From: Tetrapisispora phaffii CBS 4417
Taxonomy: Eukaryota > Ascomycota > Saccharomycetes > Saccharomycetales > Saccharomycetaceae
Length of the DNA: 64,000 nt
Direction of reading: 5' to 3'
Assembly: GCF_000236905.1 (NCBI RefSeq)
Contig: NC_016523.1
Coordinates: forward strand, 124,001 to 188,000
The notes below the pieces were generated by a model. That model did not search any database, was not told the DNA's origin, and saw only the letters and a list, made by a program, of their open reading frames with translations. This document shows positions 49,372 to 58,907 of the stretch, one piece after another (within the stretch, counting starts at the first letter, position 1; each line of letters starts with the position of its first letter). A program made the position numbers and the translations under genes.

Positions 49372-49859
49372 TAGAAGAACTCAAGTGGTTATTCGTAACC
49401 TTAGCATCAAAGAATAATGCTATTCTCTTCGGTAACATTGTTATTTAACTCGGACATATCTTAGCAATATTAATCGAGCAATTCTCTGTATATGACCTAT
49501 AAATGTATATCAATTTAAACTACCTTTCTAAAAATTTGACAAATCTGTCTTGTTGAGCAAACTAACCGTTTTAAATGTTCAACATTTGAGTATGAATATT
49601 TTGAAGTATTTTTATGTGTTGCTTCTTTCCATTCTATTTTTACTAAGAGAGAACCTTTTAAAGGGTAGCTGAAATGTATTACTCAATAAACAAATATAAA
49701 TTCAATTAAATGTATGCAAAAGGTTATTGGTATGTACAAAGTTATAATCTACAGAGATGATTTTTAATTAGTTTTAATAATTATTGAGCAATTGTTTCTA
49801 TATTTTTACTTATTTTTTTGTGACGTCTGACATTAAAGGTAAAAATCCTTTTCTATTCA

Positions 49860-49937
49860 CTTCATTCTAAGTAATATTGATTGAGCCAGTCAGTTGATCG
49901 GGCTACTTGAGTCAATCAATGTGACTTAAGATGAATC
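49860..49937. repeat. Palindromic hairpin repeat H4
   Basis: Arms TTCATTCTAAGTAATATTGA... and ...TCAATCAATGTGACTTAAGA around the loop TTGATCGGG. It is preceded at 49818 by TTTGTGACGTCTGACATTAA, a tag found again before H5 in slightly changed form. Confidence 0.82.
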
Positions 49938-50049
49938 TAGAACAGTTGTTGTGCTGAGTTCAAATATAAATAACTATTTAGCCATTATTTTTGTATTTTG
50001 TTTTTTTGTGACGCCTGACAGTAAAAACAACTGTTTTATGTTTTGATTT

Positions 50050-50120
50050 GTATTTAATAACATTGATTGAATCAATTAGTTGATCAGGCTAGTCGAGTCC
50101 ATCAATGTTATTTAAAGGGA
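50050..50120. repeat. Palindromic hairpin repeat H5
   Basis: Arms GTATTTAATAACATTGATTG... and ...CATCAATGTTATTTAAAGGG around the loop TTGATCAGG. Preceded at 49998 by TTTGTGACGCCTGACAGTAA, the same tag as before H4. The ~190-bp H4-H5 unit is absent from copy 1. Confidence 0.82.
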
Positions 50121-50363
50121 ATGGATTTGTTATTTTGTTTTATTTTATTTTATAACTACTATAATAATATTGTTTTGCAAATGGTATAGACTCAATGAGG
50201 AAAAATATTAATAACGGATTTAATTGAAGGGTTGTTTACTATTGAATTTAATTGCTGGTATGTTAAGGTGCATAAACAGAGTTTGATAGAAAAAATGGAA
50301 TGGGTATTATTATTAGCATCATAGATTGTTAAAAGAAATTTCGTGACCTGTCGTAGTAAAGAT

Positions 50364-50414
50364 AACATTGACTGACCCAATTAACCTGAACAACTTCTTG
50401 GTTCAGTCAATATT
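50364..50414. repeat. Palindromic hairpin repeat H6
   Basis: Counterpart of H2: AACATTGACTGACCCAA...TTGGTTCAGTCAATATT. Preceded by TTTCGTGACCTGTCGTAGTA, a weaker version of the GTGACG tag. Confidence 0.8.
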
Positions 50415-50448
50415 CTTTAGAACGAATGTGGAACGATCCTTTTCTTTT

Positions 50449-50527
50449 GATTCCCTTTAAATAACATTGAGTGAATCAGTTAGTTGATCAGGCTAATTGA
50501 GTCAATCAATGTGATTTAATGGGAATC
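50449..50527. repeat. Palindromic hairpin repeat H7
   Basis: Counterpart of H1: a 79-bp palindrome with 35-bp arms from GATTCCC to GGGAATC. It lies directly after the gene X copy 2 stop. Confidence 0.88.
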
Positions 50528-50535
50528 TACAACAA

Positions 50536-52392
50536 TTAATGTGCTAGCTTCATACATACATGGCCAACAGCACATTGAAGCAACTTTGGAAATGGTTCCA
50601 CCTTTTCTATAACGTCTGTTAACATATCTCCAATTAATTCGCATACTAATACACCGTTATCTAAAACCTCATCGGTTGTTTTTGGAGTTGATATAATATC
50701 CACTCTTTTTTGTTATTTCTTTTAATGAATTTTCTAAAATTATATTTTGTTCTTTTAATTATTTGCATAAATCTTTCATGTATAGTTATAGGTTCTATAT
50801 TTCTATAGTAATAAGACATATCCATTTCCGACTCATCACAATAGCAATATTCTGGGAAGCAATAATTAGTGGTAGCTCTGTTTTCCACTTCACGATTTTT
50901 ATTTTTAGACTTCTTGTTACTTAAGTTTTCTGAATTAACAGGTTGAACTGGATCCAATACCTGTTTTTCTTGTAACATCTACTAAAGTAGTTGTTTGTTT
51001 CTTCGTTTGCTCTGACTCAAGGATATCACTACCAGATGAATGTCTACTAAACGCTCCTTTAGGTTCACAATATTCTTCATCATAAGTATCTTTTTGAAAA
51101 ATTCTCTTGTGTTCTGGTTCAGTGAATGCATTATCGTTGATTTTACTCTTGTTATTAAGTAATGCGATTTTTTCCTCTCTTATTCTGGCTCTTAATATGG
51201 GTGTATATGGATTTATACAGTTTGTATAGTCACGATGGCTTCCAGCTTTTCTTTCTGAGCTGTCATTTTTTACTCGACTCTCATATACGGAGTCGTCACA
51301 GAACCCTGAAATATGTTTAGACACAACTGGGTACGAGTGAGTTTCGCTGGCTGTAGTTAGTATTGGTTGCTCTTGGAATAGACATGTATCAATTGATGCT
51401 TGTCTTACACTAAGTTCTGCTTCTAATTCTTGAACATTATTACTCGAATAGTAACTGCTATAAACAGTACTAGTTTCCACATGCTCATTATTGTAGTGAT
51501 AATTCTCACCACTATTTTTCCTATAATTATCATCAAGCTTTTTATACTCATGTCTATAGTCCCAAGGAGGTGACGGAATGTTGTGATTTCCGTCGTTTAT
51601 AGGTGTTAGACAATCACTGACGGATAAAGAGCCAACGTCAACAATGTCAATTTTTATAGGAAGATATTCTAATTTTTCAGATTCATATATTGAATCGTCA
51701 CTGTATGTGTTTTCTAAAACTTCAGGCTCGGGTTGCACTAGGCCTGGATATTCCAACACTTCAGATGCCTCGCTCTTACCTTTAAAGACAGTTTTGAACC
51801 AGTTTTTGGATCTAGTATTTCTCAACGAACCATTTACTGTGCTTGCTGTTTTCTCGACTTTACCCTGGCTATATCTTGTGTATTCTACTTCAACAATTTT
51901 AGATTTAGGAGTTTCTTCGTATTTTCTGTTACAAATTGACTCAGGAAGTACAGTGGCGTGGAAAGATTCTGTTTGGTGAGTAGACTTCTGAAACTGTTCC
52001 TTTCCAGTTCTCTTATCAAATAGTCTAGTGAACCATGGAGATGGCTTTGTTACGGAAGATTTATTCGTATATAGCGAACTATCAAAGCTATCATAGCTAT
52101 CGTCCACGTTAATATTTTTTTCGAACATATTTTTAAACCTGGCGCTCCATGAATTTGTGACGCTCGAAGCGTCGGAGCTGTTCGTTAAGACAATATTATT
52201 ATTGAATGCACTTCTAGATTGTATAGCTTCTAGGTTTGAACCACAACGATTGTTAGTAAGATTATCAATATATTGGGATAACTCCAACTTTGAGTAATTA
52301 TTTGAAGAAGAGTTATCGGAGTTGTTGTCATAGGAACGATTATCCCAGTTTGATGACATAGCAGCACTTGAAGTTTGAATAAGAACTGTCAT
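50536..52392 (-). pseudogene. Gene X, copy 2, with two frameshifts
   Basis: About 98-99% identical to copy 1 by eye, and gap-free inside the gene. Relative to copy 1 it has one extra base near 50965 (after the codons for LVDV), which ends the first frame (485 codons) soon after. It has one base fewer in an A-run near 50683, which ends the second frame at MRF instead of continuing to VCELIGDML...LAH. Both indels disrupt the protein; they could be real inactivation or homopolymer and assembly errors. The region missing from copy 1 can be read here: SPPWDYRHEYKK, a Tyr/Ser-rich stretch, and YCFPEYCYCDESEMDMSYYY. The start MTVLIQTSSAAMSSNWDN is kept. Function unknown. Confidence 0.65.
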
Positions 52393-52863
52393 GATGATAG
52401 TGTCTTATTGTTTGNNNNNNNNNNNNNNNNNNNNAAAAGATTTTATGGTTAATATATAGTGAAGGTAAGGACACAATGATATGCGGAATATAGTCTCACC
52501 TTCTAGAACACACTTTAAATAGTTTATGAGTCTAGACCTATTTAGTATGGTAATAATTGGTGGCAACTGTGCAGGTTAATTTTGTGAACTCTGATTATTA
52601 CAAAAAACAACGACAGACACATATTGCACCGTCAAAAGGATAGCTTACTCGAGGTAAAATTAAACTAAAAAAACAATTCCTAAATTCACAGATATATTCT
52701 TGTTGCTTCTTTTTGTTGATATTATCCCTTTAATATATAAACAAAAGGCTGATATACACATATTCCTATCTATAAAAAATATATAAATAATGCTTAGACA
52801 TACCCCCAAAATAATAACCTTGATTTGCAAAATGACATTTTTATGATACGTACAATAACTTGA
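52393..52863. other. Spacer gene X copy 2 / TIF6, with 20-N gap
   Basis: An N-run at 52415-52434 stands where copy 1 has about 413 bp (17546-17958), so the gene X copy 2 promoter is not resolved. GGTGGCAA at 52558-52565 resembles an Rpn4 site. No other gene seen. Confidence 0.7.
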
Positions 52864-53601
52864 CTAAGAATAAGTCTCAATCAAAGTGTCACGTAAGTTA
52901 CCAGAGATAGCATCTGGATTAGCATCTTGTAAACGGAAAATACTTTCAATAACACTCAATTCCGGAGCAGTAGTATCTAGACCAGTGACTGCTAAGTAGT
53001 CATTAACGACCATACCTGCACCAACAACAGCACTACCACGGTTAACGGTACCGGCAACTAATGGGACTTGTAGTAACGAGGATAGCTCTTCTTGATCTTG
53101 GACAGAAGTTTGTGGGTGGACTAAACCACCTTGGTTACTTAACGCACAGTAGGAACCAACCAAAATATTACCTGAGATAGTCTGTCTAAAGACTTCAACA
53201 CCAAGGACATCACTTATCAATTCTTCTGTTTCTCTGTCAATATCTGGATGCACTAGAGCAACATAATCATTACAGCAGATGACATTACCTAAAGCAGATA
53301 ATCTTTCTTCGACTCTTTGGATTTTGACAGAATCCGGTAAACTATTTCTTAGATGTTGCAGTTCTTGATCAGTAGTTTGAGTAGGAACCAATAAACCTCT
53401 ACGATTACCAGCGGTCATCCTACCAATAATACGGGTACCAGCGATAGTTGTATGAGCAATTGGGATGGAATCACCCAATTCAGCTTCAAAAGCAGAATAA
53501 AAGTTTTCAGATCCACCCAATGCAACTAAACAATACGTGTTTGTTAATTTGGAGAAGACACCAATCTCATTAGAGTTTTCAAATTGAGTTCTAGTAGCCA
53601 T
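52864..53601 (-). CDS. TIF6: 60S anti-association factor (eIF6)
   Basis: Binds the 60S subunit interface, blocks premature joining with 40S, and is needed for 60S biogenesis; released by Sdo1 and Efl1. The 245-residue length is that of eIF6. It is made of five quasi-repeats forming a pentein ring: [60 protein letters not shown] and related segments. It ends [13 protein letters not shown]. Ribosome-biogenesis promoter motifs lie upstream. TIF6-DSS4-RLF2-MCM4-ATP20 follows YPR016C-YPR020W. Confidence 0.98.
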   Translation of the reverse strand: MATRTQFENSNEIGVFSKLTNTYCLVALGGSENFYSAFEAELGDSIPIAHTTIAGTRIIGRMTAGNRRGLLVPTQTTDQELQHLRNSLPDSVKIQRVEERLSALGNVICCNDYVALVHPDIDRETEELISDVLGVEVFRQTISGNILVGSYCALSNQGGLVHPQTSVQDQEELSSLLQVPLVAGTVNRGSAVVGAGMVVNDYLAVTGLDTTAPELSVIESIFRLQDANPDAISGNLRDTLIETYS

Positions 53602-54141
53602 ATTTTCTTTTACTTATTCCTGTCAAATAGTATCTTTCTGTCTAAGCTGAACTTCTAAAAACTAGAAAACAAGATCTGTCTGAAACTAAACAATAAGCTA
53701 TAGACATATATAAATGTTTTAATACTCATCTATCCATTATATTAATAATAAAATAATTTTAATAGTAGAGCTCATCTCAAATTTACATAAAATAGTTATA
53801 CTTTAATTGATTCAATGAAAAGAAAATTTTTTTTTTTTCAAATTTTCAGATATTTTGAAATATTGAAATTTGAACATGTCGTTGATGACGATTACTCTCA
53901 ATGCGATGACCCAAAGCCTGTAAGAAAAGGCTTTGAGGTAGGAGGTAATGAGTTCAATATGATATCTATTATATTTAATATATTTAATGTCATTAGTCTA
54001 TGTTATTTTGTAATTCATTCCCTAGATCGGGGAAGGGTATTTTACTGTTAGTTATGAAACCGTTTTATATTTTTGGAAGTGCGTTTGGCGGCATCAATTA
54101 TGAGTCTCTGTAGAAACAAAAAGGGTTTGACTTCTATTCTA
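53602..54141. promoter_or_regulatory. TIF6 upstream region with RRPE- and PAC-like sites
   Basis: PAC-like GAGCTCATCTCA (53768-53779), RRPE core AAATTTTCA (53839-53847), and a GCGATGA (53903-53909) 167-308 bp before the TIF6 ATG suggest ribosome-biogenesis control. No gene seen in the rest. Confidence 0.6.
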
Positions 54142-54549
54142 TTATATATGCGAAACACTGTTTAAACTTAGCAAATTTATTGTCTTTGTGATTGAATTGT
54201 CTCTTTTGTTTGTGAGTTCACATACCATTCCGATTGGGCCTTTGTCGCAATCTGCACATAGTAAATATTTAAGACATTTTGAAATGGACCATTGTTCATC
54301 ACTGATTTCCACTTCAATCAATTCACCATTGTTATCAACAACCTGTTCCGGTATATCTCTCGAAACACCGACGTTATCGAAATCCCATATGTCATTTACA
54401 ATCATGAATTTATTGTTATGGGAACCATCTTTTTGTTGCATTAATTTGAATGCTGCATAGATTTCATCGGACATAGAGACAATTTTATCATCGTCAAGGT
54501 TTATTATCATAGAATTGCAATCAGTGAAACTGCATCTTAGTTTTGTCAT
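54142..54549 (-). CDS. DSS4: Sec4/Ypt1 nucleotide-release factor, Mss4 family
   Basis: Small zinc protein that stabilises nucleotide-free Rab GTPases in late secretion. At 135 residues (143 in S. cerevisiae) it has an N-terminal CSFTDCNSMII cysteine pair. The second, LLCADCDKGPIGMVCE, is the most conserved signature of the family. Between them is the Trp-containing segment NDIWDFDNVGVSRDI. Its position beside TIF6 and RLF2 agrees with YPR017C. Confidence 0.92.
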   Translation of the reverse strand: MTKLRCSFTDCNSMIINLDDDKIVSMSDEIYAAFKLMQQKDGSHNNKFMIVNDIWDFDNVGVSRDIPEQVVDNNGELIEVEISDEQWSISKCLKYLLCADCDKGPIGMVCELTNKRDNSITKTINLLSLNSVSHI

Positions 54550-55050
54550 CTTGTTTCTCCTTTTTATTTAAAATTCAACTGGAACGTCAATGAACTCTCA
54601 CTGCCCAGTGATATATGTCTTTTCTTTTTCTTTTTTAAAATAGACTGATTCTCTGTGTGAACTAAATTACGCTGAAAGAGAGGTGCTGTTCAAATAGTTG
54701 ACAAGATTGTTTCAATTTATAGCTTCGCAATTCTTATCTTTAACAGGCGTTGTTCTTGCCCTGGCCATTACTTTTCTATAACTTATCACTTTAAGCTTGT
54801 CCATGGCATTGATGATGCATCAGAAGTGAGAAGCCTCAGATCTGGGGAACATCGTGAAATGTGATTGTGGACTTGACTTTGAAGAAGTGTCACAAAAGGT
54901 GAATTAAGTAATATTTATTTTATTTCATTGTTCATACCTTCAAGATACACCTTTTATATATGTACAAATATATGCTGTGTGGCGAATGAAATATTATATA
55001 TATGTAAACTAAACAAGGCCAATTATATTTGAATCAAACCTGACAATAAC
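54550..55050. other. Divergent spacer DSS4 / unknown coiled-coil gene
   Basis: 501 bp; nothing recognisable beyond TATATA-type sequences near 54990-55010. Confidence 0.5.
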
Positions 55051-56007
55051 ATGCCAAAATCAAATGTCAGTGATATTGTCAATTCTTTAAAAGTATTAAA
55101 GTTGAATGATGAGAACGTTGAGAGCAGCAAAAGTAATTATTCTGACAATTTTAAGAGTTTAATAAATGAAAATTACTATCTGCAAATGCAACTGAAGGAG
55201 AAAGACTCCGAGTTGATGAAATTACGGAAACATGGTCAAGTTGAACAGCAACGTCACAATGTATACGACTATAAATTAGGTACCACTGATGAGGATAAGT
55301 TCTCTAATTTTGGGTCTGATCTAATATCACATTTTTCTGAATCACCAATGAAATGTAAAAGAGGAACGTCAGTAAAGACCGAGACTTCATTAGCCACTAC
55401 GAATATTACGGAAATTAATAAAGATCATTTATTATTCAAAAATAATGTCATACCTTTTATAGAAAACCTCATTTTGATCCTTAACACTAACTTCATTTTT
55501 GAGAAGGAGTGTAATGATTTGAACAATCTGTATAAACAATTCCTTGAGAATACGGCGGAACAAGACAGTCAACTATTAAATAATATCTTGACAAAAATCA
55601 TATTTTTAACTAGACAATTAGTGGCAATACTAAATAAAGAATTAAAATTTAGTAAAAGAAATAAAAACATCGAGAGCAAGGACACCCATAGAGATCGATC
55701 CAAACATCATTATAATCAAATTGATATGAAATATTTACAAGAACAAATTCTTTATAAATTGGATGAATTAGCTAACAAGAAACAAAAATATAGAAAACCT
55801 CAATATTCAAAAGAAAGTGAAAAAGGTTTAGAAATAATCCCTATTGGTTATCGAGAACAAAAAAATGAATTAAAACAACAAAAGAGAGATCCAACCCAGT
55901 CATCGTCGTCAAGGGAGAAGTGCTCGAGATCTAAAAGAAAGGATTCTTTACAGAATTTCTTATTGGAAGTGCAGAACGAGTACACCTCAAAATCATTCCA
56001 TTCATAA
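55051..56007 (+). CDS. Unknown coiled-coil protein between DSS4 and RLF2
   Basis: I do not recognise this 318-residue protein, and S. cerevisiae has no gene at this position that it clearly matches. The N-terminus (about 27-70; SLINENYYLQMQLKEKDSEL) is a predicted coiled coil. A second helical part spans about 128-205 (NNVIPFIENLILILNTNFIF..., ILTKIIFLTRQLVAILNKEL). A third helix (about 225-250) precedes a basic, Ser-rich region (SSSSREKCSRSKRKDSLQNF). No membrane segment or signal peptide. The layout is typical of small structural proteins of spindle pole bodies, kinetochores or meiotic complexes, but that is only an analogy. The frame is clean, starts at a sound ATG and is long enough to be real. 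Confidence 0.8.
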   Translation: MPKSNVSDIVNSLKVLKLNDENVESSKSNYSDNFKSLINENYYLQMQLKEKDSELMKLRKHGQVEQQRHNVYDYKLGTTDEDKFSNFGSDLISHFSESPMKCKRGTSVKTETSLATTNITEINKDHLLFKNNVIPFIENLILILNTNFIFEKECNDLNNLYKQFLENTAEQDSQLLNNILTKIIFLTRQLVAILNKELKFSKRNKNIESKDTHRDRSKHHYNQIDMKYLQEQILYKLDELANKKQKYRKPQYSKESEKGLEIIPIGYREQKNELKQQKRDPTQSSSSREKCSRSKRKDSLQNFLLEVQNEYTSKSFHS

Positions 56008-56158
56008 ACCATAGTCTCTTATGTATTCGTCTTAATACATTTAATACACATAAATACACATATGCAAACTCTATTCAGAAACTATCTTATGTATCATCTC
56101 ATCTCATCGAGAATAAATGCATGTGGCTCAGCCATTTATACCCATTAGATCCATACAA

Positions 56159-56164
56159 ACGCGT
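56159..56164. promoter_or_regulatory. MCB (MBF site) upstream of RLF2
   Basis: ACGCGT 250 bp before the RLF2 ATG, within a 406-bp spacer that holds no gene. A PAC-like CTCATCTCATCGAG lies at 56097-56110. G1/S control would suit a replication-coupled chromatin assembly factor. Confidence 0.5.
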
Positions 56165-56413
56165 CTAAGTTTTTTTTTATATTAAATTCGAAATGTTAAA
56201 GAGTATTTTGGCGTCAATATTTTAATTCCATTTACGTTTCTTTCACAATGGTTGAATAAAGGTATTTAGTATTAAAGGACTGAAACACATTGAGGTTGAC
56301 CATACAGTTGAAACAATTGGATTTGTATTAAAAGCTTTTAATAACGATAAAGAATTGATCGCTTTTTATATATTGCTGGAACACATCACTAAAAAGAAAA
56401 ACACACGATAATC

Positions 56414-58294
56414 ATGTCAATGTCTTCTGAACGTTCTGATGTTCCAAAATCTGATCGTAAGAGCATTCTATCATTTTTCCAGAATCCTTCAATTGATAGA
56501 AAAAAATCTGAGAAACAAATGAGTTCCGAAGAGGTACGTGCCAATGTGATCAATGATGATAAAGGCAAGTCAATGAGTAATGATGTTGAAATTACTACCA
56601 TCTCTGATTCTGAATCTGAGCAAGAACAGGAAAATCCTTCTGAATCTACAGGGGTCCATAAAAAGGTTAATTTGGTTACTGGATCAAATGAGGTTGACAT
56701 TATTAAACACATAGATCTGCAAAAGAAAGCTGAGATCGAGACCGATGTAGGCAATGGTAATCAAGTAAAGAAAGAAGAGAAGAGTAAAAACAATGAAGCT
56801 AATGATTCATCAAAAGAAGAAAAAGCTAAACAGAAGAGAGAAGCATTGCAAAAAGAAAGGGATGCTAAATTGAAATTAAAAGAAGAAGACAAGAAACAAA
56901 AAGAATTACAAAGGAAAAAAGAGAAGTTAGAAAGAGAGAAGAGATTACAAGAAGAGAAGAAAAAGAGAGAAGAAAAAGCTGAAGAAGTTAAACGTAAACG
57001 TGAAGAAGTAAGGCTATTGAAGGAAGCTGAAAAGTTAAAAAGAGAAGAAGAACGTCTAGCTGTCAAAAGAAAAAGAGAAGAAGAGAAAAAAGCTAAAGAA
57101 CGAGCTCAGTCAAGAATTGGTAATTTCTTCAAAAAAGTTAATGACTCTGGTACAATGATTTCGTCGAAAACAGATTATGAGAAACAATTTTTGAAATTTT
57201 ATGCCACTGAAGGTGTCCATTTATCTACTAGTCCTCAATTATCATCTGATGATCTTAAGGAGAGCATCAAGAAACTTGACTTATTTTTGAATAGCAGACT
57301 TGAAGACAATACAGAAGATATCAATCAATGGTTAGATAAAAGAACCAAAAGAAGAGGTTATAAAGTTAAAAACACAGCTGTTAATTTACTACAACAAATG
57401 ACAACTAAAGAGAAGGGAGATGATGCATTGCAAGCCATGTTATCTTTGGTTCCTACTAAATATATTAAATTTTACGAAAATGTTAGGCCGCCATACATGG
57501 GGACATATTCAAAGGACATTATAATCCCAGCAAATAATCCGTTCACTACTGAAGGTACAGGATACAGTTATGATTATGATTCTGATTTAGAATGGGTAAA
57601 CGAGGAAGATGAAGAAGGTGGTGAAATTGACGATTTAGAGTCTGGCGAAGAAGATGAAGAAGAGGAAGATGATGAAGCTAGCGAGGGCGAATTTGATGAA
57701 TTCCTTGATTCAGAAGACAAACATGAAACGAAAAAAAAGAAATTTATAGGGCCACTGATCCCCATCGTCCATTTACGTAATGATATCGACAAGTTGGAAG
57801 AAGACGATAAGACATATTTTGAACAGCTATCGATTGAATTTTTACTTGATCCAACTGCATATCCAATTGATCCATTGGCGACGCCTAGTATAATTGCAAA
57901 TATGAACAATAACCAGTACAGCAATACTAGTGAAGCGATTGATAATAACACTAGTCCATTGAAAAGACCATCCACAGCATTAGAAGATGGGGATATAACG
58001 GGCACTTCAACGCCTGGAAGTTCACCAGATAAGAAGAAACAAAAACACCTAATTACAGAAACCAAAGCTTTATTAAAGCTGTTTGATAATCTACAAGATA
58101 GTACATTTTCTTTGGCAACGGTAACGGAAATTGTTCAAAAACACATTCCAAATTATAATAAACAAATAATTAAAAACACAGTGAAAGAGTATGCAGTCAG
58201 AAGCACAGGGAAAGGCGATACTCCACGTAAATGGAGTATAAAAGACATGAGTGCATGGAACGAATTACGTTCTAAATTGGATAAGAAAGAATAA
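56414..58294 (+). CDS. RLF2: Chromatin assembly factor 1 large subunit
   Basis: Also CAC1. Deposits new H3-H4 behind replication forks through PCNA. The 626-residue protein (606 in S. cerevisiae) has an N-terminal PIP-like KSILSFFQNPS, then a long Lys/Glu/Arg-rich KER helix (about 135-230). A second PIP-type motif QSRIGNFFKK (about 232-241) follows, then the acidic ED region (EEDEEGGEIDDLESGEEDEE) and the C-terminal winged-helix DNA-binding domain (KTVKEYAVRSTGKGDTPRKW). Neighbours match YPR018W. Confidence 0.96.
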   Translation: MSMSSERSDVPKSDRKSILSFFQNPSIDRKKSEKQMSSEEVRANVINDDKGKSMSNDVEITTISDSESEQEQENPSESTGVHKKVNLVTGSNEVDIIKHIDLQKKAEIETDVGNGNQVKKEEKSKNNEANDSSKEEKAKQKREALQKERDAKLKLKEEDKKQKELQRKKEKLEREKRLQEEKKKREEKAEEVKRKREEVRLLKEAEKLKREEERLAVKRKREEEKKAKERAQSRIGNFFKKVNDSGTMISSKTDYEKQFLKFYATEGVHLSTSPQLSSDDLKESIKKLDLFLNSRLEDNTEDINQWLDKRTKRRGYKVKNTAVNLLQQMTTKEKGDDALQAMLSLVPTKYIKFYENVRPPYMGTYSKDIIIPANNPFTTEGTGYSYDYDSDLEWVNEEDEEGGEIDDLESGEEDEEEEDDEASEGEFDEFLDSEDKHETKKKKFIGPLIPIVHLRNDIDKLEEDDKTYFEQLSIEFLLDPTAYPIDPLATPSIIANMNNNQYSNTSEAIDNNTSPLKRPSTALEDGDITGTSTPGSSPDKKKQKHLITETKALLKLFDNLQDSTFSLATVTEIVQKHIPNYNKQIIKNTVKEYAVRSTGKGDTPRKWSIKDMSAWNELRSKLDKKE

Positions 58295-58907
58295 AGAACA
58301 CCAACAAGAACTAGCCTGTCTTAAACCTCATTTGGTTTTGGATTTCACATAATTTTAAGAAACAGAACAAAACTCAACGAACTCGCACACACACATACCC
58401 TTACAAGGCAACTGTAAAAAACGTTGCAGACCTCCCTTATATACTTTAAATAGATTAATATGCATTTCAAATAAGTTACCAATTGACTATATTTACTAAT
58501 TAAAACAAGTACCATTTGAGGAAATCAATGGGCCATTATTCAGTTTCTTTAACCGAATGTGGGAATTTTAATAGAATTAGTGCTTTAACCCTTTTAGGTG
58601 ACATCGAAGCATTTGATTAAATATCCTAAAACGGTAAAAGCGTCCGGAATCTTCAAATTTTTTTCATTTTAAGAGGTTCTTGGAGATGAAATTTACGAGA
58701 TTCGTAATAGTTAAGTATGTGATGATCAATTAAGTTCATTTATGTCAACATTATATCCAGCGTTTACATTGGTATAAACAGTATAGTGGCACAACTGGTT
58801 TCTTTTTATTATATATACATCCTGTTTGGACTGAGATAGGTTTAAAAACTCACCAGTGATTCTTACTATCGAGCCACACATATACACATACACATACATA
58901 ATAGGTC
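58295..58907. other. Tandem spacer RLF2 / MCM4
   Basis: 613 bp, no gene. No MCB or full early-cell-cycle box was found. A short ACACAT-type repeat lies just before the MCM4 start. Confidence 0.5.

Larger units (their letters stand above)
49432..52956 (-). repeat. Inverted segmental duplication, copy 2
   Basis: Near-identical reverse complement of 17028-20223. It contains four hairpin repeats, gene X copy 2, the spacer and the 3' end of the intact TIF6. TIF6 continues beyond the duplication edge, so this is probably the original locus. Confidence 0.95.
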
